Source of the DNA: Fermentibacter sp964564435
Lineage (GTDB): Bacteria; Fermentibacterota; Fermentibacteria; Fermentibacterales; Fermentibacteraceae
DNA: 64,000 nucleotides
Assembly (NCBI GenBank): GCA_964564435.1
Contig: CAZMAT010000001.1
Coordinates: 124,001-188,000 of the forward strand
Direction of reading: 5' to 3'
This document shows, in pieces, positions 33,953-43,309 of this stretch (its first letter is position 1; the number at the start of each line of letters is the position of its first letter). The position numbers and the translations under genes were made by a program. The notes below the pieces were generated by a model. It was not told the DNA's origin. It searched no databases and worked only from the letters and a program-made list of their open reading frames with translations.

Positions 33953-34846
33953 CTACCTGTGCAGGTCAATACCCCGTCCGGAGAGTATCCGGGCCGTGTT
34001 GGCGAAGTGGGTTTTCGCCGATCTGAACAGCGCTTCCGGGCCATGCCGGGCGACCACGGCGGCGCCTATCGCATCGATGTCGGCGCCGGCCCCCGACTTC
34101 ACTTCCACACCGAGTTCGGAGGACAGCACCGAGAGTGCACGGAGGTAGGCCGCCCTGGCCAGGATGGAAGCCGCGGCCACGGCGGGCTCCTGCTCCCCCC
34201 TCACCCTGAACTCGTACTCGACTCCCCGGGGAAGCAGAGGAGCCACCCTGGACGGGGCGCAGAACCTGTCTATCACAACCCTGGTCGGGCAGGTCCCCCG
34301 GCAGTTCTCCAGCATGCCGGCGATGGCGGATGCGTGGAGCCCGGCAAGGATGTCCAGGCTGTTCCTGCCTGCCTGCATCGCCTTCATGGCGGCGTTGTAC
34401 TCCGCAGGCTGGATGGAGGCCACAGCCCTCGCACGGGTTTCCGCCCCTATGGCCTCCTCGAGCAGGAAGATTCTTCGGCTGTCGAGCAGCTTGGAGTCGG
34501 CGAGGCCCTTCGATCTGAGCCTCGCCGCGGAAGCCGGCTCCAGCGCAACGGCAGCCGCGGTGAGCGGGCCGAAGTAGTCGCCCTTGCCGGCCTCGTCGGA
34601 TCCTCCCGTCGGCACGGAGCCTTCGTCGGACGACAGGATCGAGAACAGGTCGCGGTCGCCCCCCGAGAACACGGCCGAAGAGCCCCTGCGCGCGGAATGG
34701 TAGAGGTTCACGCGGCAGGACCTCGATCCGTCGGTGACCTCGGTCTGGAGACCGTTGGACAGCTCGCGCAGGAATGCGACCCCGAAGCCCCTGGCCGAAA
34801 GACGGGACGACCAGTCGCGCCTCCAGGCCTCCAGCCCGCTATTCAT
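33953..34846 (-). CDS. rnhC: Ribonuclease HIII
   Basis: A 297-residue RNase H type 2 enzyme. The catalytic segment GSDEAGKGDYFGPLTAAAV (first Asp-Glu) is the HIII version of the motif, VVIDRFCAPSR supplies the third acidic residue, and QEPAVAAASILARAAYL the conserved helix. An N-terminal TBP-like domain of about 85 residues precedes, which is also typical for HIII. It removes RNA from RNA/DNA hybrids. It overlaps the DUF3108 gene by 8 nt. Confidence 0.92.
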   Translation of the reverse strand: MNSGLEAWRRDWSSRLSARGFGVAFLRELSNGLQTEVTDGSRSCRVNLYHSARRGSSAVFSGGDRDLFSILSSDEGSVPTGGSDEAGKGDYFGPLTAAAVALEPASAARLRSKGLADSKLLDSRRIFLLEEAIGAETRARAVASIQPAEYNAAMKAMQAGRNSLDILAGLHASAIAGMLENCRGTCPTRVVIDRFCAPSRVAPLLPRGVEYEFRVRGEQEPAVAAASILARAAYLRALSVLSSELGVEVKSGAGADIDAIGAAVVARHGPEALFRSAKTHFANTARILSGRGIDLHR

Positions 34847-35636
34847 CCCCGAAGGGGTTGTCGACCGGGATGACCGTCCCCTCGGTGTAGCTTTCGAGCA
34901 GGCAGGCTATCTCGCCTATGACGATGGCGCTGCGCATCAGCACGGGCATGTGGCGCTCGTCGTCGGTCATCCATACGAGGATCTCCCCCTGCTGGTCGAA
35001 GATGCCCTCCCCTACGAGCTCGGGCTGGACGAGGACGCAGTCGAACGTGCCTGCCGGGACCCTGATCCTCTCTTCGCGAAGAACCGTCACCTGCAGCGGG
35101 TAGTTGTCGTTGTCGGTGTGGCAGTCGAGCGTGTAGGCCTCTCCGACCTCCAGGGGCAGCGTGCGGGCGTAGTAGAGGCAGCTCAGGACGTCGAGCGCGT
35201 GGGGCGGTATCTCCACGAGCCTCTCGTCCTCGTCGTCCTCTTCGGGGTAGAAGGCGGTCCCGGCCTCCTGGTCGAACAGGACCTCCTCGGAGTTCCTGTA
35301 GTCGCCCTCCTGGAGGCTCTTGGAGAACATGAGGGTATGGAGCTGGACCATGTCGAGCAGCGCGGCGTTGGTGTCGTCCACTCTGAAGAAGGCGCTGAAA
35401 GCGGGGTTGGATCTGGCGTTGGCCGTTATCCGGTAGGCCATCAGGCCCTCGCGCTGTTCGGGGCCGGTGACCGAGAGTGTGGCGGTGCCGGCCTTCACAA
35501 TGCCGTATTCGACGCTGAACTCGAGCAGTTCCCCGGGCCCGAAGGCGCCGTTCTCGACGAAGCGGGGCGAATAGTCCCCGGCCTGTCCGGCCGAAAGTCC
35601 CGCCAGCAGTGTGACGAGAAGGAAAACGAGTCTCAT
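34839..35636 (-). CDS. DUF3108 secreted protein
   Basis: A 265-residue exported protein: signal peptide MRLVFLLVTLLAGLSAGQA, then a beta-rich domain beginning PGELLEFSVEYGIVKAGTAT, the usual opening of DUF3108. YRITANARSNPAFSAFFRVDD and IRVPAGTFDCVLVQPEL are further family signatures. Function is unknown; the family is periplasmic and lipid or polymer binding has been suggested by fold. ATG at 35636 has GGAGG 9 nt upstream; the ATG at 35645 touches that site and is less likely. Confidence 0.85.
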   Translation of the reverse strand: MRLVFLLVTLLAGLSAGQAGDYSPRFVENGAFGPGELLEFSVEYGIVKAGTATLSVTGPEQREGLMAYRITANARSNPAFSAFFRVDDTNAALLDMVQLHTLMFSKSLQEGDYRNSEEVLFDQEAGTAFYPEEDDEDERLVEIPPHALDVLSCLYYARTLPLEVGEAYTLDCHTDNDNYPLQVTVLREERIRVPAGTFDCVLVQPELVGEGIFDQQGEILVWMTDDERHMPVLMRSAIVIGEIACLLESYTEGTVIPVDNPFGDE

Positions 35637-35637
35637 A

Positions 35638-36750
35638 TCATCCATCCTCCGGTGGAGCGTCTCCAGACCAGCCATGATACCCGGGCGCGGCGGCTCCTGT
35701 TCCCCATCCGTCCCGGAGGGCCTCCAGGAGCCTCCTCCACCGGAAGCCGACCGAATCGAGCGAGTATAGCTCTTCGCAGGCATTCCTGGCACGGACCGCC
35801 ATCCGCCCGGCGACTTCGGGATGCGATGCCAGATAGGCCATCTGCCTGCCGAGGGCCGCGGAGTCCCCCGGCGGGTGAAGGAGCCCGGTGCGCCCGTCGG
35901 AGATCGTGTCCACAAGCCCGTTCGTGGCCGCAGCCAGGACGGGGAGTCCGCAAGCCATCATCTCGAGGGCCGCCCGCGAGACAGCCTCGCTGGCGAGGCT
36001 GGGTACGAGCCCGATCGAAGCCCGGCCGTAGGCGGTCCTTATGTCCCCGACGAATCCCGTGAACTCGACCCGAGCGGAGACCCCGAGCGATTGCGCCTCG
36101 TCACGGAGCTGCCGTTCCGTGATCTGGGCGTCCGCCCCGGCCACCACCAGCCTCGCAGCGGGTGCGTCGCGAAGCGCCCGGAGCGCGGTCGAGTGTCCCT
36201 TCACCTCGCTGAGCCTGGCGGCCATCACGAACGTGCCCGGCGGTCCTCCCGGCCCGGGCCGGAAGCGGCCGGTGTCCACGGGCTGCGGGACCACGGCCAC
36301 AGGGCCGCTCCTGCCGCGTCCATATCCGGCCCTCGACATGAACGGGCTCGAGTACGCCTCCAGGGCCGTGTGTGCGTCCACCAGCCGCGACAGGCGCGAT
36401 CGGGACGGCCTCCTGATGTCGGAGCGCACCCTCACGACAGGGACCCGCCCGTGGGCGATGACCGCCGCGAGCTGGTCCTCGGACCGGTGGGCGATGATGA
36501 AGTCGGGCCTGAAGCGGGACGTCAGCTTCCCGAGTGAGTAGAACCCCGCTGCGAACGATGCCCCCTGGAGCCTGAGGGGGGCGGTCCGGATTCCCTCGGA
36601 TCCGGCCCTGTCGAGGACGGGCGAGCCGGGCTGGCCGGTGAGGATCACGCGGATCCCCGCGCGCTCGAGGGCCCTGGCACCGAGAAGGGCGCCCTCGGCG
36701 GTGGCGTTCCACCACCGGCACGTGGCCATGACGAGAACCTTCAGAGGCAC
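35638..36750 (-). CDS. Family 4 glycosyltransferase
   Basis: A 370-residue GT-B glycosyltransferase. The nucleotide-sugar domain shows VPQPVDTGRFRPG, FVMAARLSEVKGHSTALRAL, VEFTGFVGDIRTAYGRASIG and EAVSRAALEMMACGLPVLA with the ExxxxxxE signature of GT4. It acts at the cytoplasmic face on a lipid-linked acceptor, likely in surface glycan or lipopolysaccharide synthesis. The stop lies 1 nt before the DUF3108 start, so the genes are cotranscribed. Confidence 0.88.
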   Translation of the reverse strand: MPLKVLVMATCRWWNATAEGALLGARALERAGIRVILTGQPGSPVLDRAGSEGIRTAPLRLQGASFAAGFYSLGKLTSRFRPDFIIAHRSEDQLAAVIAHGRVPVVRVRSDIRRPSRSRLSRLVDAHTALEAYSSPFMSRAGYGRGRSGPVAVVPQPVDTGRFRPGPGGPPGTFVMAARLSEVKGHSTALRALRDAPAARLVVAGADAQITERQLRDEAQSLGVSARVEFTGFVGDIRTAYGRASIGLVPSLASEAVSRAALEMMACGLPVLAAATNGLVDTISDGRTGLLHPPGDSAALGRQMAYLASHPEVAGRMAVRARNACEELYSLDSVGFRWRRLLEALRDGWGTGAAAPGYHGWSGDAPPEDG

Positions 36751-36769
36751 CTCCCGGAGCCTTCCCGGG

Positions 36770-37363
36770 CTACCTCCTGCTGAGCAGCTTCCCTACGATG
36801 TCGACGACGTCGTCGACGGCCGAACCGTCCTTGTCGGCGTCGAGCAATGTCCCCAGGGCTCCTGCAAGCCCGGGGTCCGCCTTCTGTTCCTTCTTCTGCT
36901 GACCGCCCAGGAAGGTCGTCAGCGTGTTCGAGTCGAGGCCCTTCTTCTGGAGCTGCTTGCCGAGGAGTCCCATGACCAGGGGGGCTGCGATCTGGAGAAG
37001 CTGCGCCACCTGTTCACCGTCGAGTCCGGTGCCCTTCGAGAGGCTCCTGGTGACGGTCTGCTGCCTTCCGCCGAGGATATGGCCCAGGATGCCGGCTCCG
37101 TTCGCGGCCTGGGGGTTCGATAGGAAGCCGCCCAGATCCTCCAGGATCGATCCGTCATGGTCCTTCTGCAGCGCCTTGTGCAGGGAACTCGCGCCGGCAG
37201 GCTCCGAGGAGTTCTTCGCCAGTGCGGTGATGAGGAGGGGGAGTACCGTCGAGAGGGCCGAACCGGTGGTCCTCTCGTCAGCCCCTATCCTGCGGGAGAT
37301 GTTCGAGAGACCGTCCCCGGCGAGCTGGCCGAGGATCTGCTGAACCAGGGTACCGCTGCTCAT
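36770..37363 (-). CDS. DUF937 family protein
   Basis: A 197-residue soluble protein. The N-terminal domain (TGSALSTVLPLLITALAKN, then GGFLSNPQAANGAGILGHIL) matches DUF937, a helical family of unknown function related to YidB. The tail contains DADKDGSAVDDVVDIV, an EF-hand/dockerin-like calcium loop. No signal peptide or membrane segment is seen. It is 19 bp upstream of the glycosyltransferase gene and probably opens the envelope operon. Confidence 0.82.
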   Translation of the reverse strand: MSSGTLVQQILGQLAGDGLSNISRRIGADERTTGSALSTVLPLLITALAKNSSEPAGASSLHKALQKDHDGSILEDLGGFLSNPQAANGAGILGHILGGRQQTVTRSLSKGTGLDGEQVAQLLQIAAPLVMGLLGKQLQKKGLDSNTLTTFLGGQQKKEQKADPGLAGALGTLLDADKDGSAVDDVVDIVGKLLSRR

Positions 37364-37520
37364 CGTGACCTCCTTGCGCGGGTTATCCGCTCCGAGTGGC
37401 AGGCACGGATTCCATCATTCCGGGGGGCCGGGGCGGTGTCAAGGACGGCCCGCTCTATCGCTTCCGGGTCCGTTTCAGTTATTGTTCATTCTCCATTTCT
37501 TTCTCGCCGGAGGAACCGCC

Positions 37521-38903
37521 ATGATCCGCAGAACCACCGTGAGGGAGGCGCTGGAGTCCAGCCCTCTTGGAAGCCCTGTCACCATCCCCGGATGGGTCCG
37601 GAGCAACAGGGCCTCGAGCGGAGTGGCCTTCCTCGCGGTCAACGACGGGTCGACCTTCGGGAACATCCAGATAGTGCTGGACAGGGGCCTTTTCGACGAG
37701 GCCGCCATATCGTCGGCTTCAGTGGGAGCCTGCGTCGAGGTGGCCGGCACCCTGGTCGAGTCGAGCGGTGCGGGGCAGTCCAGGGAGGTGAAGGCCACGG
37801 GGCTCCGGGTCCTCGGGCCCTGCGACCAGTCGTATCCCCTTCAGCCCAAGAGGCACGGCATGGAGTTCCTGCGCACCATCCCCCATCTGAGGCCGCGCAC
37901 GAATACCTTCTCGGCCGTCTTCAGGATGAGGCACAGGCTCGCGATGTCGATCCACGAGTTCTTCGATTCGCGAGGCTTCTTCTACGTCCACCCGCCGCTG
38001 GTGACCTCGAGCGACTGCGAGGGCGCCGGGGAGACGTTCCAGGTGACCACGCTGCCCCTCGACGGCGTGCCGCTCAAGGACGGCGAGGTCGACTACTCGC
38101 GCGACTTCTTCAGGCGCAGGGCCTACCTGACCGTGAGCGCCCAGCTAGAGGCCGAGCCGCTGGCGCTGGCATTGGGCGGCGTCTACACGTTCGGTCCGAT
38201 CTTCAGGGCAGAGCCCTCCGACACGAGGGTGCACGCCGCTGAATTCTGGATGATCGAGCCCGAGGCCGCCTTCATGGACCTCGACGACGACATCGCGCTC
38301 ATCGAGGCCTTCGTGAAGCACATGGCAGGCGCCGTCAGGGACCGCTGCAGCGAGGAGATCGAATTCCTGACGAAGTTCGTGGAACCCGGCCTGCCGGCTC
38401 GTTACGCTTCGCTCCTGGGCGAAGGGTTCGCGAGGATCACGTACACGGAGGCGGCACGGATTCTCGGGGATTCCGGCGCAGGGCGCGTAGCCCCTCTCGA
38501 GTGGGGCCAGAAGCCCTCCTCGGAGCAGGAGCGCTTCCTTGCGGAGGAGGTGTTCGCGAGGCCGGTCTTCGTCACCGACTATCCCGCATCGTTCAAGCCC
38601 TTCTACATGCGCCTGAACGACGACGGCAGGACGGTGGCCTGCACGGATCTCCTGGCTCCTGGTGTAGGCGAGATCGTAGGCGGCAGCCAGCGCGAGGAGC
38701 GCCGGGATGTGCTGGAGTCGAGGGCCTCGCTGCAGGGGCTCGACCCGGCGATCTACGGATGGTATTTCGACCTCAGGCGCTGGGGCTCGGCGCCCCATTC
38801 GGGCTTCGGCCTCGGCTTCGAACGGATGCTCATGTACCTCAGCGGGATGAAGAACATAAGGGACGTCCTGCCCTTCCCGAGGACGTTCGGCAGCATGGCC
38901 TGA
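37521..38903 (+). CDS. asnS: Asparaginyl-tRNA synthetase
   Basis: A 460-residue class IIb synthetase: OB-fold anticodon domain (VTIPGWVRSNRASSGVAFLA) followed by the catalytic core with FRMRHRLAMSIHEFFDSRG, the asparaginyl-specific SDCEGAGETFQV, FGPIFRAEPSDTRVHAAEFW and the motif 3 GFGLGFERMLMYLSG. It ends at Phe-Pro-Arg-Thr as in AsnS. GGAGG lies 7 nt before the ATG. The 157-bp region upstream, shared with the divergent DUF937 gene, includes an AT-rich run that probably holds promoters. Confidence 0.95.
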   Translation: MIRRTTVREALESSPLGSPVTIPGWVRSNRASSGVAFLAVNDGSTFGNIQIVLDRGLFDEAAISSASVGACVEVAGTLVESSGAGQSREVKATGLRVLGPCDQSYPLQPKRHGMEFLRTIPHLRPRTNTFSAVFRMRHRLAMSIHEFFDSRGFFYVHPPLVTSSDCEGAGETFQVTTLPLDGVPLKDGEVDYSRDFFRRRAYLTVSAQLEAEPLALALGGVYTFGPIFRAEPSDTRVHAAEFWMIEPEAAFMDLDDDIALIEAFVKHMAGAVRDRCSEEIEFLTKFVEPGLPARYASLLGEGFARITYTEAARILGDSGAGRVAPLEWGQKPSSEQERFLAEEVFARPVFVTDYPASFKPFYMRLNDDGRTVACTDLLAPGVGEIVGGSQREERRDVLESRASLQGLDPAIYGWYFDLRRWGSAPHSGFGLGFERMLMYLSGMKNIRDVLPFPRTFGSMA

Positions 38904-38943
38904 CCTCTCGACAGATCCGGTCCTGCAAGATGATGAAAGGCGG

Positions 38944-41900
38944 ATGAGCGAGATGAACGACGCCCCCAGGACAATGGTCACCATAGACGGCAACGAGGCC
39001 GCCGCGACCATTGCGCACAAGCTCAGCGAAGTGATAGCCATCTATCCCATCACGCCCTCGAGCACCATGGGCGAGTACGCCGACGAATGGTCCGCCAAGG
39101 GCAGGAGGAACCTCTGGGGCACCGTCCCTCTCGTCCAGGAGATGCAGAGCGAGGGAGGCGCGGCCGCGGCGGTGCATGGCGCCCTCCAGGCCGGCGCCCT
39201 CACCACCACATTCACGGCCTCCCAGGGTCTTTTGCTGATGATCCCCACGATGTACAAGATCGCAGGCGAACTGACGCCTGTTGTCTTCCACGTATCCGCG
39301 CGCGCCCTGGCCTGCCAGGGGCTCTCGATATTCGGCGACCACGGCGACGTCATGGCAGTCAGGCAGACGGGCTTCGCGCTCCTGGCCAGCAACTCCGTGC
39401 AGGAGGCGATGGACCTGGCCCTCGTGGCCCACGCGGCCACACTGAAGGCGCGCATCCCGTTCGTCCACTTCTTCGACGGGTTCAGGACCAGCAGCGAAGT
39501 CCAGAAGATCGAGGTCGTGGGCGACGACGCCATTTCCGCCATGATCGACACCGACGCCCTGGCTGCCTTCCGCAACAGGGCCCTCGACCCGGAGAGGCCG
39601 GTGCTCAGGGGCACCAGCCAGAACCCGGACGTCTACTTCCAGGGCCGCGAGACCGTGAATCCCTACTACCTCGCGGTGCCAGGCATCGTCCAGGATGCGA
39701 TGGACCGCTTCGCGTCGCTCACCGGCAGGGCCTACAGGCTCTTCGAGTATTTGGGCGCGCCTGACGCCGAGCGGGTCGTCGTCATGATGTGCTCGGGCGC
39801 CGAGGTGGCCCACGAGACCATCGAGAGCATGACTGCCGGAGGAGAGAAGGTCGGTCTGCTCAAGGTCCGCCTCTACAGGCCGTTCGATTCGAAGGCCTTC
39901 TGTGCGGCGCTGCCTGCGACGGTGAAGACAGTCGCGGTGCTCGACCGCACCAAGGAGCCGGGCTCCCCCGGCGAACCCCTCTACCTCGACGTCGTCAACG
40001 CCCTGGCCGAGACCGGGCGGTCCTCCGTCCGCGCCATCGGCGGCAGGTACGGGCTCGGCAGCAAGGAGTTCACCCCCGGGATGGTGGAGGCCGTGCTGCG
40101 CGAGACGGCGAAGGGCGACCCGGCCCGCCACTTCTCGGTGGGCATAGAGGACGACGTGCTCGGAACCTCGCTCGATGTGGACGCCGAGTTCTGCCTCGAG
40201 ACCCCGGGTGTCCACCAGGCGGTGTTCCTGGGCCTCGGCTCCGACGGCACCGTGGGCGCCAACAAGAACTCCATCAAGATCATCGGCGAGGAGACCGACT
40301 TCTTCGCCCAGGGCTACTTCGTGTACGACTCGAAGAAGGCGGGCACTCTCACGGTCAGCCACCTCAGGTTCGGCCCCAAGCCGATCCGGCAGACCTGCCT
40401 GGTGTCTCAGGCCGGCTTCGTGGGATGCCACCAGAGCATCTTCCTCGAGCAGTACGACGTGATGGGCTACGCGGCGCAGGGCGCCACGGTGCTGCTCAAC
40501 TCGCCATACGCGCCGGGAGATGTCTGGGACCACCTGCCCCTCTCTGTCCAGAGGCAGATCCTCGAGAAGCAGATCCGCCTGTACGTGATCGACGCCTACA
40601 AGGTGGCGCGCGACAACGAGATGGGCGTCAGGATCAACACGATCATGCAGACCTGCTTCTTCGCGATATCGGGCATCCTCCCGCGCGAGGAGGCCATCGA
40701 CAAGATCAAGAAGGCGATCCGCAAGTCATACGGCCGCAAGGGAGAGGATGTCGTCCGCAAGAACTTCGAGGCCGTGGACGACACGCTCGCGAACCTGCAC
40801 GAGGTCGACTACCCGAAGAGGGAGACGGCCACGAGGGACGTACAGCCGCCGGTGCCGGCCGAGGCCCCCGAGTTCGTCAGGAACGTCACGGCGGCCATCA
40901 TCTCCAAGAAGGGCGACGCGCTCCCCGTTTCCGCAATGCCTGCCGACGGCACCTGGCCCCTCTCGACCACCCGCTGGGAGAAGCGGAACATCGCGCTCGA
41001 GGTGCCGGTCTGGGATCCCTCGGTCTGCCTCCAGTGCGCGGTGTGCAGCCTCGTCTGCCCCCACGCGGCGATCCGCGTGAAGGTTGCCGATCCTTCATCA
41101 CTCGCGTCCGCCCCCGTGGACTTCCGCAGCGTAGACGCGAAGGGCTCCGAGTTCCCTGGCATGAAGTGGATGGTCCAGGTGGCCCCCGAGGACTGCACGG
41201 GCTGCGGAGCCTGCGTCCATGCGTGCCCCGGCAGGAACAGGCAGCAGGAGGGCCGCAAGGCCATCAACATGACTCCCCACGCCGACGTGGTGGAGAGGGA
41301 GAAGGCCTACTTCGGGTTCTTCATGTCGATCCCCGACTGCGACAGGGAGAAGCTGAACCGCGAGACCGTGAAGGGCTCGCAGCTCATGAGGCCGCTGTTC
41401 GAGTTCTCCGGGGCCTGTGCCGGGTGCGGCGAGACCCCCTACGTGAAGCTGATGACACAGCTGTTCGGCGACAGGGCCCTCGTGGCCAACGCCACGGGCT
41501 GCAGCTCCATCTACGGCGGCAACCTGCCCACGACGCCGTACTGCACCAACGGCGACGGCAGGGGTCCTGCCTGGAACAACAGCCTCTTCGAGGACGCCGC
41601 CGAGTTCGGCTTCGGCTTCAGGCTCACCGCCGAGAGGCAGGCCGGATTCGCGGTGGAGCTCCTGCACAGGCTCGAGGGGAGCCTGGATGCAGGGCTCGTG
41701 GCGTCACTCTCCGGCAATCCCCAGAAGACCGAATCCGAGATCGCGGCCCAGAGGCGCAGCCTCGAAGCGCTCCGCGGCGCGCTGGCCCGCATCGACACGC
41801 CCGACGCGAGGCAGCTGTCCTCGATCTCGGACTACCTGCTCCGCAGGAGCGTCTGGGTAGTGGGCGGCGACGGATGGGCCTACGACATCGGCTACGGCGG

Positions 41901-42492
41901 GCTCGACCACGTCCTGGCCCAGGGCCGCGACATCAACGTGCTGGTGCTCGACACCGAGGTCTACTCGAACACCGGCGGCCAGTGCTCCAAGGCCACCCCG
42001 CTGGGAGCGGTAGCGAGGTTCGCGGCATCTGGCAAGGCCGTGCCCAAGAAGGACCTCGCCATGCTCGCCATGACCTATCAGAACATCTACGTGGCCAGGA
42101 TAGCCATGGGCGCGAACTACGCGCAGGCCGTCAAAGCATTCGTCGAGGCCGAGTCCTACGAAGGGCCCAGCATCATCATCGCCTACTCCCACTGCATCAA
42201 CCACGGGATCGACATGAGGACGGGCCTCGACCACCACAAGCTGGCGGTCAACTCGGGCTACTGGCCGCTGCTGAGGTTCGACCCCAGGAGGATCGCGAAG
42301 GGCGAGAACCCTCTCCAGATCGACAGCAAGGCGCCCTCGATCCCGTTCAGGGATTTCGCCTACAGCGAGATCAGGTTCAAGACCCTGGCAGACTCGGACC
42401 CCGCCCATGCCGAGGAGCTCATGACCCTCGCACAGGCCGAGGTCACGAGGCGCTTCCGGATCTACGAGCAGATGGCCGCGATGACCTACTGA
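38944..42492 (+). CDS. nifJ: Pyruvate:ferredoxin (flavodoxin) oxidoreductase
   Basis: A 1182-residue single-chain PFOR that oxidises pyruvate to acetyl-CoA and reduces ferredoxin, the central anaerobic catabolic step. In order: the pyruvate-binding domain (AIYPITPSSTMGEYADEW), domain II, the gamma-like domain, two 4Fe-4S clusters (Cys695/698/701/705 and Cys751/754/757/761), and the thiamine-diphosphate domain with the proximal-cluster Cys825 and Cys828, GDGWAYDIG near residue 975 and EVYSNTGGQCSKATP. Starts at 38944 or at the second ATG 12 nt later are both possible. It follows asnS by 40 bp and ends in a large hairpin. Confidence 0.97.
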   Translation: MSEMNDAPRTMVTIDGNEAAATIAHKLSEVIAIYPITPSSTMGEYADEWSAKGRRNLWGTVPLVQEMQSEGGAAAAVHGALQAGALTTTFTASQGLLLMIPTMYKIAGELTPVVFHVSARALACQGLSIFGDHGDVMAVRQTGFALLASNSVQEAMDLALVAHAATLKARIPFVHFFDGFRTSSEVQKIEVVGDDAISAMIDTDALAAFRNRALDPERPVLRGTSQNPDVYFQGRETVNPYYLAVPGIVQDAMDRFASLTGRAYRLFEYLGAPDAERVVVMMCSGAEVAHETIESMTAGGEKVGLLKVRLYRPFDSKAFCAALPATVKTVAVLDRTKEPGSPGEPLYLDVVNALAETGRSSVRAIGGRYGLGSKEFTPGMVEAVLRETAKGDPARHFSVGIEDDVLGTSLDVDAEFCLETPGVHQAVFLGLGSDGTVGANKNSIKIIGEETDFFAQGYFVYDSKKAGTLTVSHLRFGPKPIRQTCLVSQAGFVGCHQSIFLEQYDVMGYAAQGATVLLNSPYAPGDVWDHLPLSVQRQILEKQIRLYVIDAYKVARDNEMGVRINTIMQTCFFAISGILPREEAIDKIKKAIRKSYGRKGEDVVRKNFEAVDDTLANLHEVDYPKRETATRDVQPPVPAEAPEFVRNVTAAIISKKGDALPVSAMPADGTWPLSTTRWEKRNIALEVPVWDPSVCLQCAVCSLVCPHAAIRVKVADPSSLASAPVDFRSVDAKGSEFPGMKWMVQVAPEDCTGCGACVHACPGRNRQQEGRKAINMTPHADVVEREKAYFGFFMSIPDCDREKLNRETVKGSQLMRPLFEFSGACAGCGETPYVKLMTQLFGDRALVANATGCSSIYGGNLPTTPYCTNGDGRGPAWNNSLFEDAAEFGFGFRLTAERQAGFAVELLHRLEGSLDAGLVASLSGNPQKTESEIAAQRRSLEALRGALARIDTPDARQLSSISDYLLRRSVWVVGGDGWAYDIGYGGLDHVLAQGRDINVLVLDTEVYSNTGGQCSKATPLGAVARFAASGKAVPKKDLAMLAMTYQNIYVARIAMGANYAQAVKAFVEAESYEGPSIIIAYSHCINHGIDMRTGLDHHKLAVNSGYWPLLRFDPRRIAKGENPLQIDSKAPSIPFRDFAYSEIRFKTLADSDPAHAEELMTLAQAEVTRRFRIYEQMAAMTY

Positions 42493-42511
42493 CGGCCCGG
42501 GATGGATAAGG

Positions 42512-42539
42512 ACGAGGGGCGGGCCTGCCCGCCCCTCGT
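42512..42539 (+). terminator. GC hairpin terminator of the PFOR gene
   Basis: A 13-bp inverted repeat ACGAGGGGCGGGC with a 2-nt centre begins 20 bp after the PFOR stop, followed by TTCC. Stability is high but the T run is short. Confidence 0.6.
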
Positions 42540-42552
42540 TCCATTCCGGGGA

Positions 42553-42680
42553 CCCGACCCTTCGGGCCGGTACGGGAGTCTTTCTACGCGAGCAGGCCAG
42601 AATCGTCGGGTCCGACCTCGGGGAGAACCCGACCCTTCCGGCCGGTACTGATATGCTTGTTACGCCAGGAGGCCGGAACG
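42553..42680 (-). repeat. Imperfect tandem duplication covering the 3' end of the PTS IIA gene
   Basis: Two copies 75-76 bp apart. Each has CCCGACCCTTC(G/C)GGCCGGTAC (42553-42573 and 42628-42648) followed, on the minus strand, by codons for Ser-Gly-Leu-Leu-Ala-stop (stops at 42584 and 42660). The left copy is therefore a relic of the C-terminus and 3' flank of the IIA gene lying downstream of the intact gene. Confidence 0.7.
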
Positions 42681-43127
42681 CTCGTGCATCAGGGTCTCCC
42701 ACAGCTCCTTCGAGGTTCTGGCCGAGAGCACCCTCTCGCGTGCCGACTCGTCCTTGAAGAGCCTTGCGAGCGATGACAGGAGCTCGATGTACTCCCTCTG
42801 CCGCTGCGTCCCGGTGATGATCATCGCCACGATCCGCACCGGCGATCCGTCTATCGACTCGTAGTCGGGTATCCCCTCGGGCCTGATCCCGAAGGCGATG
42901 CACGAGGTGGAGAGCCCCGAGATGCGGGCGTGCGGCACGGCTATCCCGAGGCCGATGCCCGTGCTCATGAGGGATTCCCGCTCGAGGATCAGCCTCTCGA
43001 GCTCGCCGGGGTCGGCGACGACTCCGGTGGCGGCGAGGAGATCGGTCAGTTCCTTCAGGGCTCCGGACTTCGTTCCGGATCCCAGAAGCCTGACCCGCTC
43101 GGGGGACATCACGTCGAAGAGGTTCAT
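42660..43127 (-). CDS. PTS IIA domain protein (fructose/nitrogen type), orphan
   Basis: A 155-residue EIIA type-2 domain. The phosphorylation site is the His in GIGLGIAVPHARI, preceded by RESLMSTG as in FruA/PtsN. No EI, HPr or permease gene is nearby, so a regulatory, PtsN-like role is more likely than sugar uptake. ATG at 43127 with GGAAGG 5 nt upstream starts MNLFDVMSPERV; codons upstream to 43199 are open but unlike the family. The 3' flank carries the tandem duplication described separately. The 182-bp divergent region up to 43310 shows nothing firm. Confidence 0.85.
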   Translation of the reverse strand: MNLFDVMSPERVRLLGSGTKSGALKELTDLLAATGVVADPGELERLILERESLMSTGIGLGIAVPHARISGLSTSCIAFGIRPEGIPDYESIDGSPVRIVAMIITGTQRQREYIELLSSLARLFKDESARERVLSARTSKELWETLMHERSGLLA

Positions 43128-43309
43128 AAAAGCCTTCCGGTCTTTCCAATATGGACTTTCAGTCCGTTCCGAACCGGCAATATGTCGAAACGCGCACACG
43201 AAGGTCTAGGACGAAGCGGCACGGGCCGGCCCTGCGGCTCGGGAACCCCTGCGCCGGCGCGGGCGTTGGATGATCGGGGCGGTGGAGGGACACCGGAAGG
43301 ACCCCGCAA

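Noticed and set aside
43128..43199. A longer N-terminus for the PTS IIA protein (start at 43199)
   Set aside because: The extra residues are unlike the family, and an ATG with GGAAGG 5 nt upstream at 43127 gives a normal length.
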